Origin: Linum tenue
Lineage: Eukaryota; Streptophyta; Magnoliopsida; Malpighiales; Linaceae
Direction: 5' to 3'
Assembly: GCA_946122785.1 (NCBI GenBank)
Contig: CAMGYJ010000002.1
Coordinates: 40,884,495 to 40,948,494, forward strand
DNA: 64,000 nucleotides
Shown here: positions 1 to 14,986 of the stretch, piece after piece
How positions within the stretch are numbered: position 1 is the stretch's first letter
How the letters are laid out: every line of letters begins with the position of its first letter
The notes under the pieces: model-generated
What the model saw: only the letters and a program-made list of their open reading frames with translations
What the model was told of the DNA's origin: nothing
Databases searched by the model: none
Made by a program: the position numbers and the translations under genes

Positions 1-66
1 TAAATCAGAGATTTGAGCTCAAATCCTTGAAAAACCCTCAAAATCAATTTCCTGATCCAAACGACC
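1..66. repeat. Right end of a MITE cut by the window edge
   Basis: The stretch ends with a TCCAAACGACCCC-type terminus, like the ends of the elements at 14698-14966 and 63451-63846. Only one end is in the window, so size and family cannot be fixed. Confidence 0.4.
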
Positions 67-322
67 CCTATGTGTATGGCGCAACTTGAAAATACAGCTA
101 TACAATTAATTTCTACCTAGGAACGCAGTCTGTTTGAGTTTGAACTGAATTTAACAAACGATTAAGGTGATTCGAAGGTTCTGAGTTCCTTTCCATTACG
201 TTAACAATTTCTTTACATAATGATACTGATAAGCAGCCTCCTCTTTGAGACCCTTCAATACCAATTTCTATACATAATCAATATATATATTTTGCTGTTG
301 ATTGACTGTAAAAATTCGACTC

Positions 323-3906
<3,584 letters not shown>

Positions 3907-5270
3907 TTGAAGCCAAGAATGCCACTATGATCTCCAAGTGCCCACTGAATGTGTGCCCAATCAACCCATGAGAACTTAGAGATTAATAATGAAAGTTGGG
4001 AAGCACCCTTGTCAAAAAAATAATGAAAGTTGGGAAGCAAACTTCCATCAGAATTGTCAATATACCAACACAAGCAAGCAAAGTAAATGAATTCGAAAAT
4101 GGATCAAGAACCTACTGCTTTGCGTATGGGCAGACACATAAGAGGAAGCACAAACCTTGGCAAACATTCAGCCAACAAACCAGATTTTTTGAACCATCCC
4201 ATTTCAAAGTTTGATATTTTAGGCCATTAGGTTTCAAGTTCCCACTCAATGGGAAAGATACCGAAGAAGGAAAAATCCAGCTTAGGCGTCAAAAGAATGA
4301 CAGGGTAGCTAGCAGAAACAAGGATCAGATTCTCAATTCAAATAAAGAGCAATCTACAACCCCCATTATGCAAACTGAGGGCCTCTTTCCTAAATATAGG
4401 CAGGCAAAATTCGGCTTTCTTGAAACAACCCACGTGAAACACCAACCATTTACACACACGGTGAAGAGAACTCAAGTACTCAACATGGGGGGAAATATTG
4501 TGGAGGACCATTGACACCCTTCTTAAGTAATTAATAAAAAGGGGGGAGAATCTAGTGCAGATGGCATTTCAGCTTTCAAGAGAGAGAGGCAAATTACGAG
4601 GACAGAAGAACAAAGTGAGAAACTTGAAATCCACGCGAACCAAAAGACCAGAGAGATACATAACTGTTTAATTAACGTGCTCGAAGGTAAATGCTTTCCC
4701 TTCCCATTCTGCTAAACAAAGAAGCAGGGACTTGCAAAAAGGACAGAACTTAATTTACCCATTTCTATGGCAGCTGGTGGGTTTGAAGCCATTCGAGCAA
4801 AAAGTGAAAAATTGGTGAGAGAGTTTACGAATTGGGAAGGAAGTGCTAAGTTACCCAACTAAGAACTAACCTTTTCGGCGGCGGAAGTCTGATGAACCAA
4901 TCACAGAACCCAGGTGTGGGATTTTTAATGTTTCATCAAGTGGGGAAGTGGGGAAATGGACAACCAGAAAGTTTGTGGCTAGTGTGAAAAGAAGAAGGAA
5001 GAAGAGAAAAGTGGTGGGGATGGGGAATGACGGAAAGAATTAAAGATGAAAGCTTTGAGCAAGCAAAGGGCTGCGGCGACAAGACAAAATTGCGTAGCTG
5101 AAGTTGAAGAATCACGTTTAGAGGTTGCAGAATAGAATAGAACAGAATAGACGCAGGAGGTTCGAGAAAAGGATGGATTCAATCTGGTTTTGGTTTGGGG
5201 TTTAAGCATGATAATGATGGACTTATAATGACAGAACAGTCTTCTTGGATCCCGACATTTTGACATGACA
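3907..5270 (-). promoter_or_regulatory. Upstream region of the GLR gene (leader and promoter, boundaries unresolved)
   Basis: About 1.3 kb without a convincing coding exon. It contains a short direct repeat (AATGAAAGTTGGGAAGCA near 3989 and 4021). Transcription start and any leader intron cannot be placed from sequence alone. The ORF at 4979-5266 is low-complexity and unconvincing. Confidence 0.4.
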
Positions 5271-7311
5271 AAATGATGGTAGAATATACTTTTTGTGATA
5301 GTTAAGAAAATTAGGCAAACAATTCATTTGTTTGCATTATTGTGATGAAGCTCAACAATTAAACAGTACATACTATAATTTATATGATGGTTGATGAATA
5401 ACTAAGAAAAATAACAATTTTGGAAAGAATGAAAAATCATAAGTAGTGAGTCATGAGACTCTGAATCTCAATGAAAAATTCGAGAAAAAATATATATTTT
5501 TGTAATTTGTATCAAAGAGTCAATTTGAAAATGATAAATAAGATTCCAAAATTGCGAAACATAATTATAAAATATTAGTTTTTTTGTCAATTGAATAAGT
5601 ATGAGTAACGAATCTATGGATAAATAGAAAAACATATTTCGAATCATAATTATATCTTGAGAATTTTTTGTTTTTGTATGGTCGAGATTAAAGCAAAATA
5701 AGTATTCCACTAAATTGAATGCCTTTATTGTAAGATGTAGATGCATTGGGTATAATTGTATAAACAAATATATGTGTAAATTTATCAATTAAGCTGCATT
5801 AACTTTTATTAATAGGTGAGAGATGATTACCATGATGAAACCTTCGTCCTTCTTGTCCACCGCCTAATAATGCCAAGTTAATGATGAAAGTCTCTTGGCA
5901 TTTGATGGTGATTAGGATTTTAATGACTTTGGGCATTGGTTTTTCAAGCCGCACTATTAGTATTTTGTACTAAAATAGTGAGCTTGATTAATTTATTAGG
6001 GACGACCTAGGTAATCATGTAGAATATATAGGATTACACGAACAACCCTAACTCAACCATTGAAAACAACGCCCTCTACATGTCCATCTATTCATAGGCA
6101 AAGTGGTAGATCACTTTTCAGAAAACTAGTCTACCTCTTTTGTATAAAATGGTAGATTACTTTCTAAGAAAATGATCTATCGTTTCCATCAAATAGTCCA
6201 CCACTTTTGACAAGCGGTCGACCTAATGACATATGTACTTTCAACCTACACTCAATTGTTGGAAGTGGCAGATCGTTTCCGCTAAATGGACTACCAATCC
6301 CGACAAGCGATCTACCGCTTCTAGAGAACGGTTCACGCTTCCGGTGAACAGTCAACCAAATGACATAATTACCTTTTACTTACATTAGGAAAATAATGGA
6401 CGATAGGAGGCCTACAATACAAAATTATTTTGTAGTAATGCAACATCCTCTCACCCGTGGGCAACCAAATCTCTGCGCAGATCATAGGCCTAGATAAAAA
6501 GAAATAACACCCTCTTTTTAACACTTATGGAATAAAAGCCCATAAAATCAAGATGATATGAGATTTATGGACATTGAAATGACACAATTGTATATCATTA
6601 TACTTTACTTTTTAAATATCTTCATAACAACAATAGCAACAAAAATTATCTATCACAATTCACAAGACAACTATAGAATGAAAACAAGAAAACTTAGAAT
6701 TTGAAGAAAAGATGAAAGTCTCTATATAGTAAGTTAAATAATAAATATGCAGAAGATTTCACAAATCTACGAAAGAACAATCACTCAAGAAACTTCTCAT
6801 CTATGTTCCATCGTTTGTACTAATTTTTAACTCTCTAGCTAGTAAACATATCAATTAATATTGGACTCCTCTAATAATATATGATTATGTTATTAGCAGT
6901 GCTTCATCAGGCCGACTAGTTGCTAGAAGCGGTGGACCTCTTAATGAAAGAGGTAAACCAATTTCTTGGAGAGTAGTAGAACGCTTAGTGAAAGAGGTAG
7001 ACAGTTTTCTCCAAATCATCGTGACTTGCAAGCCACTGTAGCAAAGTCCTAAAAGGTATTCTAGCATGGTGATCTCTACAAATTAAAGCAAAATTTTTTA
7101 ATTTTAATACAATTAAATACATTTACAAGTTATTAGTATATACTTCTTACAAGACGTGGGGCTTTTTACCTTTGAAAAGAGAACAATGAGGGTCTTGTTA
7201 AATATCTTTGGTCCCGACATACTCCAATGTCTCTAGAAAAAAATGGTTGGGAAGCCATCTTCACTAAGAGCCTTGGTATCACCCAACTGGAACAAAGTGG
7301 TTTGGATTTCC
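5271..7311. other. AT-rich intergenic DNA, no gene seen
   Basis: No reading frame with recognisable family signatures. The part from 5271 to 5900 is plain AT-rich DNA. Parts of 6060-7045 contain a recurring word family, listed separately. Confidence 0.6.
6085..7045. repeat. Scattered GTAGATC/AAGCGGT word repeats
   Basis: Variants of GTAGATCACTTTT, GACAAGCGGTCGACC, GACAAGCGATCTACC and AGAAGCGGTGGACC recur in both orientations at about 6105-6355 and again at 6905-7000. The layout resembles the palindromic-word clusters in the LTRs further right, but no LTR hallmarks are visible here. Confidence 0.35.
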
Positions 7312-7567
7312 CAGTGTTATTAAAAAAATGCAGAGCTGGCTGGTCGGACAGCTAAAATTATCACCCGGTCACCAAACCAACTTGACACAGTCTAAAAACC
7401 TCTACGGTGTTATGTAGCGCTTTAACCGCTCGATCAGCTCAAACCGCCCAACCGGTTTTTAACTTCTTGGCCAAATTTTTTTTTAAGAGAATAAGAAACA
7501 AGGATAAAGAGAGTCGCCGCCTCTGTTCGTCCGCATGACTTCCTCAGCCGCATCACCTACTGCGGCG

Positions 7568-8201
7568 CAGGGGCGGAGCTACAGCTGGTCTCGGGGGGGC
7601 CCCGGCCCCCCCGAGAATCGTGAAAGTTACGTCTAAACTGTATCGATACTTTGAAAATTTTGTAAAAATTAACAAACGTGTAATAGGTTTAGTGTGCAAG
7701 TTTGTTAAAACAAAGTAGGCTTAGTCGAGCGGGGAGGACATCAATTATGATGCCTCAGGTTGAGGGTTCGATACCCAGCCTCTGCAATTATGTTATTTTT
7801 TATTTGCATTTTATTTTAATATATCTACATAATTACTCTTTTAAATTTATTATTTCTTGACTCATTTAATTAGATATAATTACTCTTTCAAGTTTCATGT
7901 TATGGTTTCTTCATTTCCTTATTTCAATATTATTTATTGACTCATTTAATTTCAAGTTTAGTTTTTTTTTACCACTTTGCAATTTTATTTCACTGAAAAA
8001 TTATCCATTTTGACCTTTCATAAGTTATTCTACATCAATATTTTGACTCTGATCATCTAAAATGATTAATCATAATACTAATAAAAGTAAAATTTACTTT
8101 GATTGTCTTGCTTAGTTTTTAATTTTTTATCACCCTTCTGCGGTAATAGTATTAAATAATTTTCGGCCCCCCCCGAACGTCAAATCCTAGCTCCGCCCCT
8201 G
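7568..8201. mobile_element. 634-bp non-autonomous hAT MITE
   Basis: Perfect terminal inverted repeats CAGGGGCGGAGCT / AGCTCCGCCCCTG and a perfect 8-bp TSD CTGCGGCG (7560-7567 and 8202-8209). The interior is AT-rich, has no ORF and carries a tRNA-like stretch. It lies inside the outer hAT element. Confidence 0.93.
7716..7780 (+). promoter_or_regulatory. tRNA-like stretch with A-box and B-box resemblance inside the hAT MITE
   Basis: TAGGCTTAGTCGAGCGG resembles an RNA polymerase III A box. GGTTCGATACC at 7765-7775 matches the B-box consensus. No complete cloverleaf or anticodon arm could be drawn, so this is not called a tRNA gene. Confidence 0.5.
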
Positions 8202-8717
8202 CTGCGGCGAACCCCACGCCGACAACATCTGCTAATTGCAGCTTGCGTCTTTGCTTCCGTCTACGTGCTAGCGGAGAAGAGGTTCTCCTGTTTGCATCAG
8301 CAGCTCCGCTGTTCCTCTGCACTCTATCGCCTGCCGCCTCTGGCTCTGGCTTCCATTTGCTCCCCTGTCAACGAAAGGAAAAAGGGAGATGGATGGTGAT
8401 ACGATCGTGAAGAGGATGAGAGGGAAGATGAGGAGAATTAGATCTGATTCCCACAAGAGAGGGGAGAAAAGGAAATAAAAATGAAAGAAAAGAGAGAGTG
8501 TGTGGGCAGGGGCGGACGTAAGGCAAGGGAGCGTGTGTCGGTTTTCGACAACCCTTCGATAATTATAACCGACACACCTTCATTAAACTGGAAGAATTTT
8601 ATTATTTAAAATGAATCCATCTTAAATTTTAATTAACAATAATTCATTTTCAATTTGATTAAAATAACTCTTAATCCTATCAATTGCTATTAAAAAAACC
8701 CACATGCAATGCAGTCA

Positions 8718-8906
8718 AAAGCGTGATTCTACCTAGAAGCGGTTGGGTGACCTAGAAGCGTAAAATTGTAAGTTTTTAAGTTTTAAATCGTAGATTTTGA
8801 CTACATTTGTAAGGGAAAATCACGATTCTATATAGAAGCGTTTTGGTGACCTAAAAATGTACAAACGTAAGCTTTTAAGTTTTAAAGCGCGATTTTGGCT
8901 GCATTG
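8718..8906. repeat. Diverged tandem duplication, unit about 95-100 bp
   Basis: Two units share GATTCTA..TAGAAGCG..GGTGACCTA, then GTAAG..TTTTAAGTTTTAAA, then a GATTTTG.CT.CATT end. The second begins near 8817. It lies inside the second-level hAT element. Confidence 0.65.
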
Positions 8907-9422
8907 CCCACAGGCCATACCAATGTACATGTGTGTTGGGCCTGGTCCTTTCATTAAGGGAGAAACAAAAAAACCACGAAAGCCCAAGCGGCCATGGCCG
9001 AGATTACCAGAATCACTACAAAAAAGAGGAGGTTTGGGGAAGGCAAAAGTTTGTATGCAAAAATAGCAAAAATCATCCCTATTACTAGGGACGACAGTCG
9101 TCCCCGATACTAACAAGTCATCATCTCGCTTCTTTTCCATCAAAGACAACATGTCGTTCATATAGCTAACACTTTAGTGACAATAAGTCGTCCCTAAACA
9201 TCAATCCCAGGGATAGACTGTCGTCCCCAATAATCAATTTCATGATTATGTTGGGCCTATCTGGGGATAAGCTATCGTCCCCTTTTTTATAGGGTTGACA
9301 TGTCGTTTCTATAGGTATCAAACTGGAGTCCAAAAATCGTCCCTGAAAAGTTTATTCAAGGACTACGAGTTATCTCTTTTACTATATCTTTAGAGATGAC
9401 AAGTTGTCACGTATGACTTTTA

Positions 9423-10394
9423 CCCTGTGTTTTTTTAGGAAGGAAAAGGAGGGGAGGGGAAGGGAGGGAGGGGAAGGGGGTTTCCCAATACGTTTTCCCC
9501 CGTTCTCCAATGACTGAACAGTGGGGAGGGAAAGGATTTAGGGAGGAAAATTCACTTTTGGAGTAGTCCCTCCAAAATGGAGAGAAAACAAGTTGGGCCT
9601 TTTTTATTTTTTTATCCTTTTCAAAATACTGAAATAGCAACAAAGGTAGCTTTGTTGTCCCAAATTCTTTCTTTATTTTTTTTCCATTTCAAAATGGCTA
9701 CACGTATAGAAGCTTTGCCCATAATTTTTTATTTTTTTATCCTTTTCAAAATACTGAATTAGCAACACAGGGTTAATTTCCTGAAAACAAAGTATAGAAG
9801 CTTTGCCCATAATTTTTTTTTGTAGCTTTTATTATGAAAAGGAAACTTATAATTATAGATTGATAGTTGAGGAATGTATGTTCGAGATCATTATATAGTA
9901 AAATCATTTTTGAGTTTGGGGTACGATTTTTTCGGTAGAACTGTTTGCGATTTTCACATTTAGCTAACGACATAGTACAAATAGCATATCGAAAGTTTCA
10001 TAATATAAATGACACATTGGATAAAGATTGCTATATTTAGTTGTATTAGTCCTTAAAAATGAAAATGGTAATGATTGGTTATTCATGAAATTCATTTCAA
10101 CATATAATTAAATTATTTTACTATAACATAACCAATAAAATAACATGTACATCACACTTTTCAATATAATCCGATATGAATACTTTGTCACATGAATTTT
10201 ATAATTGCCGGAAAAAACAACATATCTATTAGACTATCACACTTTCCTATATACTTTTTCCCTCCCTCTATCCCTTTCACTTTCCCCCATAAAACAACAT
10301 TTTTTCTCCAATTCTCTTCCCCTCCAATTTTCCTTCCCCTCCAAATTTTCTCCCCCCTCCCCTCCTTTTCCTCCCCTACTTCAGAAACAGGGGG
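9423..10394. mobile_element. PIF/Harbinger-like MITE inside the CACTA element
   Basis: The ends begin CCCTGT and share an inverted purine-rich block containing AGGAAAAGGAGGGGAGGG. They are flanked by TTA (9420-9422 and 10395-10397). The interior also has a duplicated block ending ATCCTTTTCAAAATACTGA (about 9600-9640 and 9720-9760). The ORFs here are low-complexity and not believed. Confidence 0.65.
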
Positions 10395-11604
10395 TTAGGG
10401 ACGAACAATTGTCATTTAACTTATGTATTGGAGACGCGGAGTTGTCACTTATGCACCTTCAGAGAACGACTAACTGTCTCTTATGGTACTCGTATGAATG
10501 GCGTATGAATGACATATGATAAATATAATCCAAAAATTTACTCAATAAGAAGTCCTTATTGTGAGCCATTAACAACAAAAGGCTATGTAGGAATACATTA
10601 TTTATAAATAAAAAGACGTCATGATTTCTACATCGCAAGTAATATTAATAATCATAATCAGGCTCAACTGTAATAAAAAAAAAGCAAGTATAAATATTGT
10701 CCGCAAAATACTAAATATGAATCCTTCAACAATAAAAGTGGCTCCTCCGACAATCCTTTTAGCCACAAAATTTGTACATATGAGGAACCATATATCCTGT
10801 CATATCCCTGCATATATAATAAATTCGCAAGTTGTAACACCAATACAAAACGTAATTCCTAGCAGGGACTCAACAACATGTACTTTGTTCTCTTTAGTCA
10901 TTCCTTAGTTATGAACAAACAGCAAACCATTAGCTAATTAACTAAATGGAAGTAGTAGAAAATTCTAGAGATGCAGAGTAATTGGAAATCATCTTTACCT
11001 ATCGTAGTTGTATAACATATTCATTTTTTATATACCATGGTTCATTGTTGTCTTATGCAACCCTGCAACTCTAGTATTCACACTAAACCACTAAACATTT
11101 AAATGACATAGCAATGGAAATTGGAAAATGACAAAGCATGGAAAAGATAGTAATATCATGGTAAAGGACTTTAAGAAGCAAAAGAAGACAAGATGTTATT
11201 GTATAAGTGGAGAAGTTAAAAATTAAGGTGAAGTCAAAGTACCTGCATGTGTGCTGACGAAATAAACTACGGGAGTTAAATTTCATGGAGCCTGCAAAGT
11301 ATGCCACACAATAAACTAAAATCAGTTTGTTCATCTCATGTGGAACTGCTTGTATACTAGTTGAACCAAAATTCTATCTAAGCATAGTATCTTTTGTTGT
11401 GTCATCCAGGAGATGCACCTAAAATCAAACCATAACAAAGCAGCAGATGCACCTAAAATCCATATGCAGATGGTAACCTAGAGAGCATAACAGGGTTAGC
11501 AAAACAATGCTCCGATTCTTGTCATCATATGATGGGAACAAACAATAATCAACCAAGATTTGGATAGCAAGGAAAACAAAACAGGGAGAGATAAAATCTC
11601 GTAC

Positions 11605-11916
11605 TAGGGCTGTTAAACGGTCCGGTTTGGTTAAAACATGACCCGATTAACCTAGTTTTTTAAAACCATTCAGCCCATACCACAACTGGAGACAGGGTTT
11701 CATTCAGTGGGCTGGTTCTGGGCTCAAGAAATAGACAAATTAGGGATTCGGTTTTCTGGTTTTAACCGGACCGATCTGGGACAATTTTTTGGGTGGCCAT
11801 TACAACCGCAAATTGGATTGGGTAAAGAGGAATCCGGTTTCCGGTCATAACCAGAACGGTTTAAACTAGTCGGTTTCTGGTTTGACCGAAAAACCAAGAC
11901 CGGATTCTCAGTCCTA
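11605..11916. mobile_element. 312-bp hAT MITE (TAGGGCTG type)
   Basis: It starts TAGGGCTGTTAAACGGTC; the other end, read inward, is TAGGACTGAGAATCCGGTC. The interior is rich in CCGGTTT/AAACCGG. Flanks TCTCGTAC and CCTAGTAC agree at 6 of 8 positions, an aged 8-bp TSD. Confidence 0.6.
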
Positions 11917-12870
11917 CCTAGTACCTGAAAAAGTCATCAATGGACTTTTAAGCTACGAGCTCGCCACATGGATGGCACTCATCTCTTCATTGCACAATCA
12001 AAATATAGAGAGACGCCACCCAGAGACAATAATTCTCCAGTTCCCCTCGTTAGGCGCAACTCATAACCTTCTAAAAAGACATGTGAGTCCAAACAACCCG
12101 CTCATTAGCACAAGCGAAACAGATCTAACCCTAACCACATTCAAACAATCTTCAATTTCATAAAACCAGAGAAATCATAATAAAAACAAAAGGATTCAAC
12201 TCGTATATCATATTCGCAGACAAGGAAACCAGCAAACAATCTCAAACCCACCTAACCGAACAAGTTTAGGTCAATGAAGGATTTTGTTTTCCTTTCCCGG
12301 GACGATGAACACACCGCGGCAGAGGGCCATTATATATCTCTTCTTTTTCCGACCGCCTCTCTGTATTTATATATTATAATAATAATAAATCCCTAAACCC
12401 TACATTTGAAAAACTTTTGTTGATAAACATACTAAATCTTTTGGCTAATTGGCGGAGTCATTGATGCCTAAGGAAAATTAGGCTTTAAGGTTAATTAATT
12501 CAAGCCTGGAAAGCCCGCCAAGATTTTTCATTTTCTAGTCATACCGCGTAAACTTATTCAGTTTTTTGGGGACAACTTAAAAGAGTCCAACCCAAATAAT
12601 TAGTTAACACTTGTTTTATAGAGACAATTTTTCATACGTGTCCCCTAAATTACTTATTATTGCGTTTGCAGAGACAAATTAATATAGATGTCCCCTAGGT
12701 TCGTCCCTAATGCTCCTCTATTTTGTAGTGAATACTTGCTTTTGAAGTTGATATTGACTTTATATGTTGCAACTGCAAGCTGCGAAAGAGCATTTTAAGC
12801 TATGAAGATAATCAAGAACGATCTTCGAAATCGGTTGAGTGAACAATTTATGAATGATTGTTTAGTTGTG

Positions 12871-13912
12871 GGGTAAAATACCTCGGGCGCCACTTAAATT
12901 TGAGAATTGGGGTAGGCATACCACTTAAGTTTGAATAGGGAGTCGGGTATCACTGAGCTCTATTATATGTGCACCCGGTACCATTTAAGTTTACTCTTAA
13001 GTGCATTCCGTTAAAGTTGACACAATATTATTGGAATATTCCATTTTCTAAATTTCATAATTGGTCATTCTTCTTTTCTTATTGTAAAAAAATCATTTCG
13101 ACTTATGAAATATTTCATTATTTATTATTTAGTTAGAACCTCTTTTGAATACATTATACCGAACCAATTTTTGAATAGAAATTTTAGAATCAAATATCAT
13201 TATAATTATTTTCAATTATCATTATGTGTTCTAATAATTGAATTATTCAATGAATGTTGCAACTAAACAATGTTGTATCTCTTATGGTCATATTTTCTTT
13301 TCTACATTTTTGACAGAATATTGTAGCTTTTATATTTTGTTTATTACTTGGTTACTTTTTCATCTCTTTTCGTTCTAACTTTTTTTAATTGGTTAAATAT
13401 GTTTAATTCTTTCTAATTGTGTTCTATTTATCCTTTTCTTATTTTGATGCATTGATGATTAATTTGGTTCTATTTTAACTACTTTATTTTGGTAAAACTA
13501 TTTTAACTATTTCTAATGGTGCTTCTAATTGAATTAAGAGGTTTAAATAGATATTATAATATTTATTTTAAGTATTTATTATTATATTATAATATATTTA
13601 TTCTTCTTCTTGATATTTGTTTCCTATTTTTACTAATTTATCTATTTTATTGAAAAACTTTTATTAGTCATTCTAGTAATAATATGTTTAGAAGGTTTTC
13701 TAATTATTATATTAGATAAAATTTGTTGAAATATATTTTTGGATGTTTTTAAAAGTTTTGGGTGTCAAAAAGTAATTAAACGTTTGGGTTGGATAGAAAA
13801 GTAGACGGATGCACATTTTGGCAACTTTAATGGTACCTGACACCCTATTCAAACTTAAGTGGTATGCCTACCCCAATTCTCAAACTTAAGTGGCACCCGA
13901 GGTATTTTACCC
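12871..13912. mobile_element. Mutator-like MITE with long TIRs
   Basis: The inverted repeats extend at least 80 bp (GGGTAAAATACCTCGGG... against ...CCCGAGGTATTTTACCC) with only a few differences. A perfect 10-bp TSD, TTTAGTTGTG, lies at 12861-12870 and 13913-13922. The centre is AT-rich and has no ORF. The TSD length fits MULEs. Confidence 0.9.
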
Positions 13913-14697
13913 TTTAGTTGTGTGTATTCGGAAAAAATTTGCTTTGCAACATAAGTGATAAATGTATTTTAGAGACATTTTAGTTGATGAAAAGTCGGCG
14001 GGATTCGTTGTAAACATGACATTTTGAATTTTATAAATTAATTTCTAGTTAATTTTTTATTTTATCTTTTAATTGGGTAAATGACAAGTTTGGTCACTGG
14101 GATTACTACAAAAGGTCACGTTGGGTCACTAGAAATATTTTATTCCGTTTGTGGTCACAAACTTTATACTCTCGTGTTACTCTCCGTCCATTTCCATTAC
14201 TTTCATCCTACGTGGCAGTCAACTCTAAAGTTGACCATTTAATATGTGACGTGGCAATTAAAAAATTGATAAAAAAAAAAAATTTAATATTTTTATCATT
14301 TCCACCTCATTATAAAAAACTTAAAAATAAAAGATAAATTCTTTTAAACCTACAATCACTGCGACGCGGATTGACGTGGTGATGGGGAGGGACCTTGCCG
14401 GAGTGCTGATCTTCGAAGAAGAGCATACTCTTGCGAAGTGCGTCGTGGGAGTCGTTGTCGGCGAAGGTTTAAGATAAATATGTAAGGGAAGGGGATGCGG
14501 AGTAGGGATCGGGCTAAGATGATGGGTGTGGTTTGAGTCGTCCGGAAGAACAAGGGTTCCGAGGAGGGTTTCCTTAATCGTTCAAAAATCAATGGGTCTC
14601 CTCGTGGGTGAAAATCACTGACTCGCTTGTACCGTCACACTAGAAAGTGTCCAAGTGTAACCACCTACTAATGCGTGGTATAGCGGGTTTAGTTCTA

Positions 14698-14966
14698 GGG
14701 ATCGTTTGGATGAGGAATTCTAATGGATCAATGTGACACAATTGTCTCTTTTTTAGACAATTGTGGCAGATTGATCCGTTTGGCAGCAGAAAATTTGGAT
14801 GAAGCAATTTGGCTGGGGAATTCTGAATTGACTCATGTTGAGCCAATTACAGTTATATGGGGTGGGGGCAGGTAATCTGAATTGACTCGTTTTAAATGAC
14901 TTGTTTGTAAAATGAAACAATTGGCCAAATTGTCTCGTTTTACAATTGATCCATCCAAACGGCCCC
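14698..14966. mobile_element. Small MITE with CGTTTGGAT termini
   Basis: The ends GGGATCGTTTGGATGAG and CCATCCAAACGGCCCC are inverted copies. Flanks CTA/TAA are compatible with a 3-bp PIF/Harbinger TSD carrying one mismatch. No ORF. Confidence 0.6.
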
Positions 14967-14986
14967 TAAATGTCAACCCGGGTCCT

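Larger units (their letters stand above)
9014..12730. mobile_element. Non-autonomous CACTA (EnSpm) element, 3.7 kb
   Basis: The left terminus is CACTACAAAAAAGAGGAG and the right is CTCCTCTATTTTGTAGTG, forming CACTA-type inverted repeats. The 3-bp TSD is AAT (9011-9013 and 12731-12733). Subterminal repeats built on TCGTCCC/GGGACGA recur over the first 350 bp and reappear near the right end, as is typical of CACTA elements. No transposase reading frame is seen. It carries a PIF-like MITE and a small hAT MITE. Confidence 0.88.

Noticed and set aside
4979..5266. 95-codon minus-strand ORF upstream of the GLR gene
   Set aside because: Ser/Phe-rich with no family signature, and it lies where promoter or leader sequence is expected.
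7716..7780. A functional tRNA gene
   Set aside because: Only box-like words are present; no full cloverleaf, anticodon stem or acceptor pairing could be drawn, and it lies inside a MITE.
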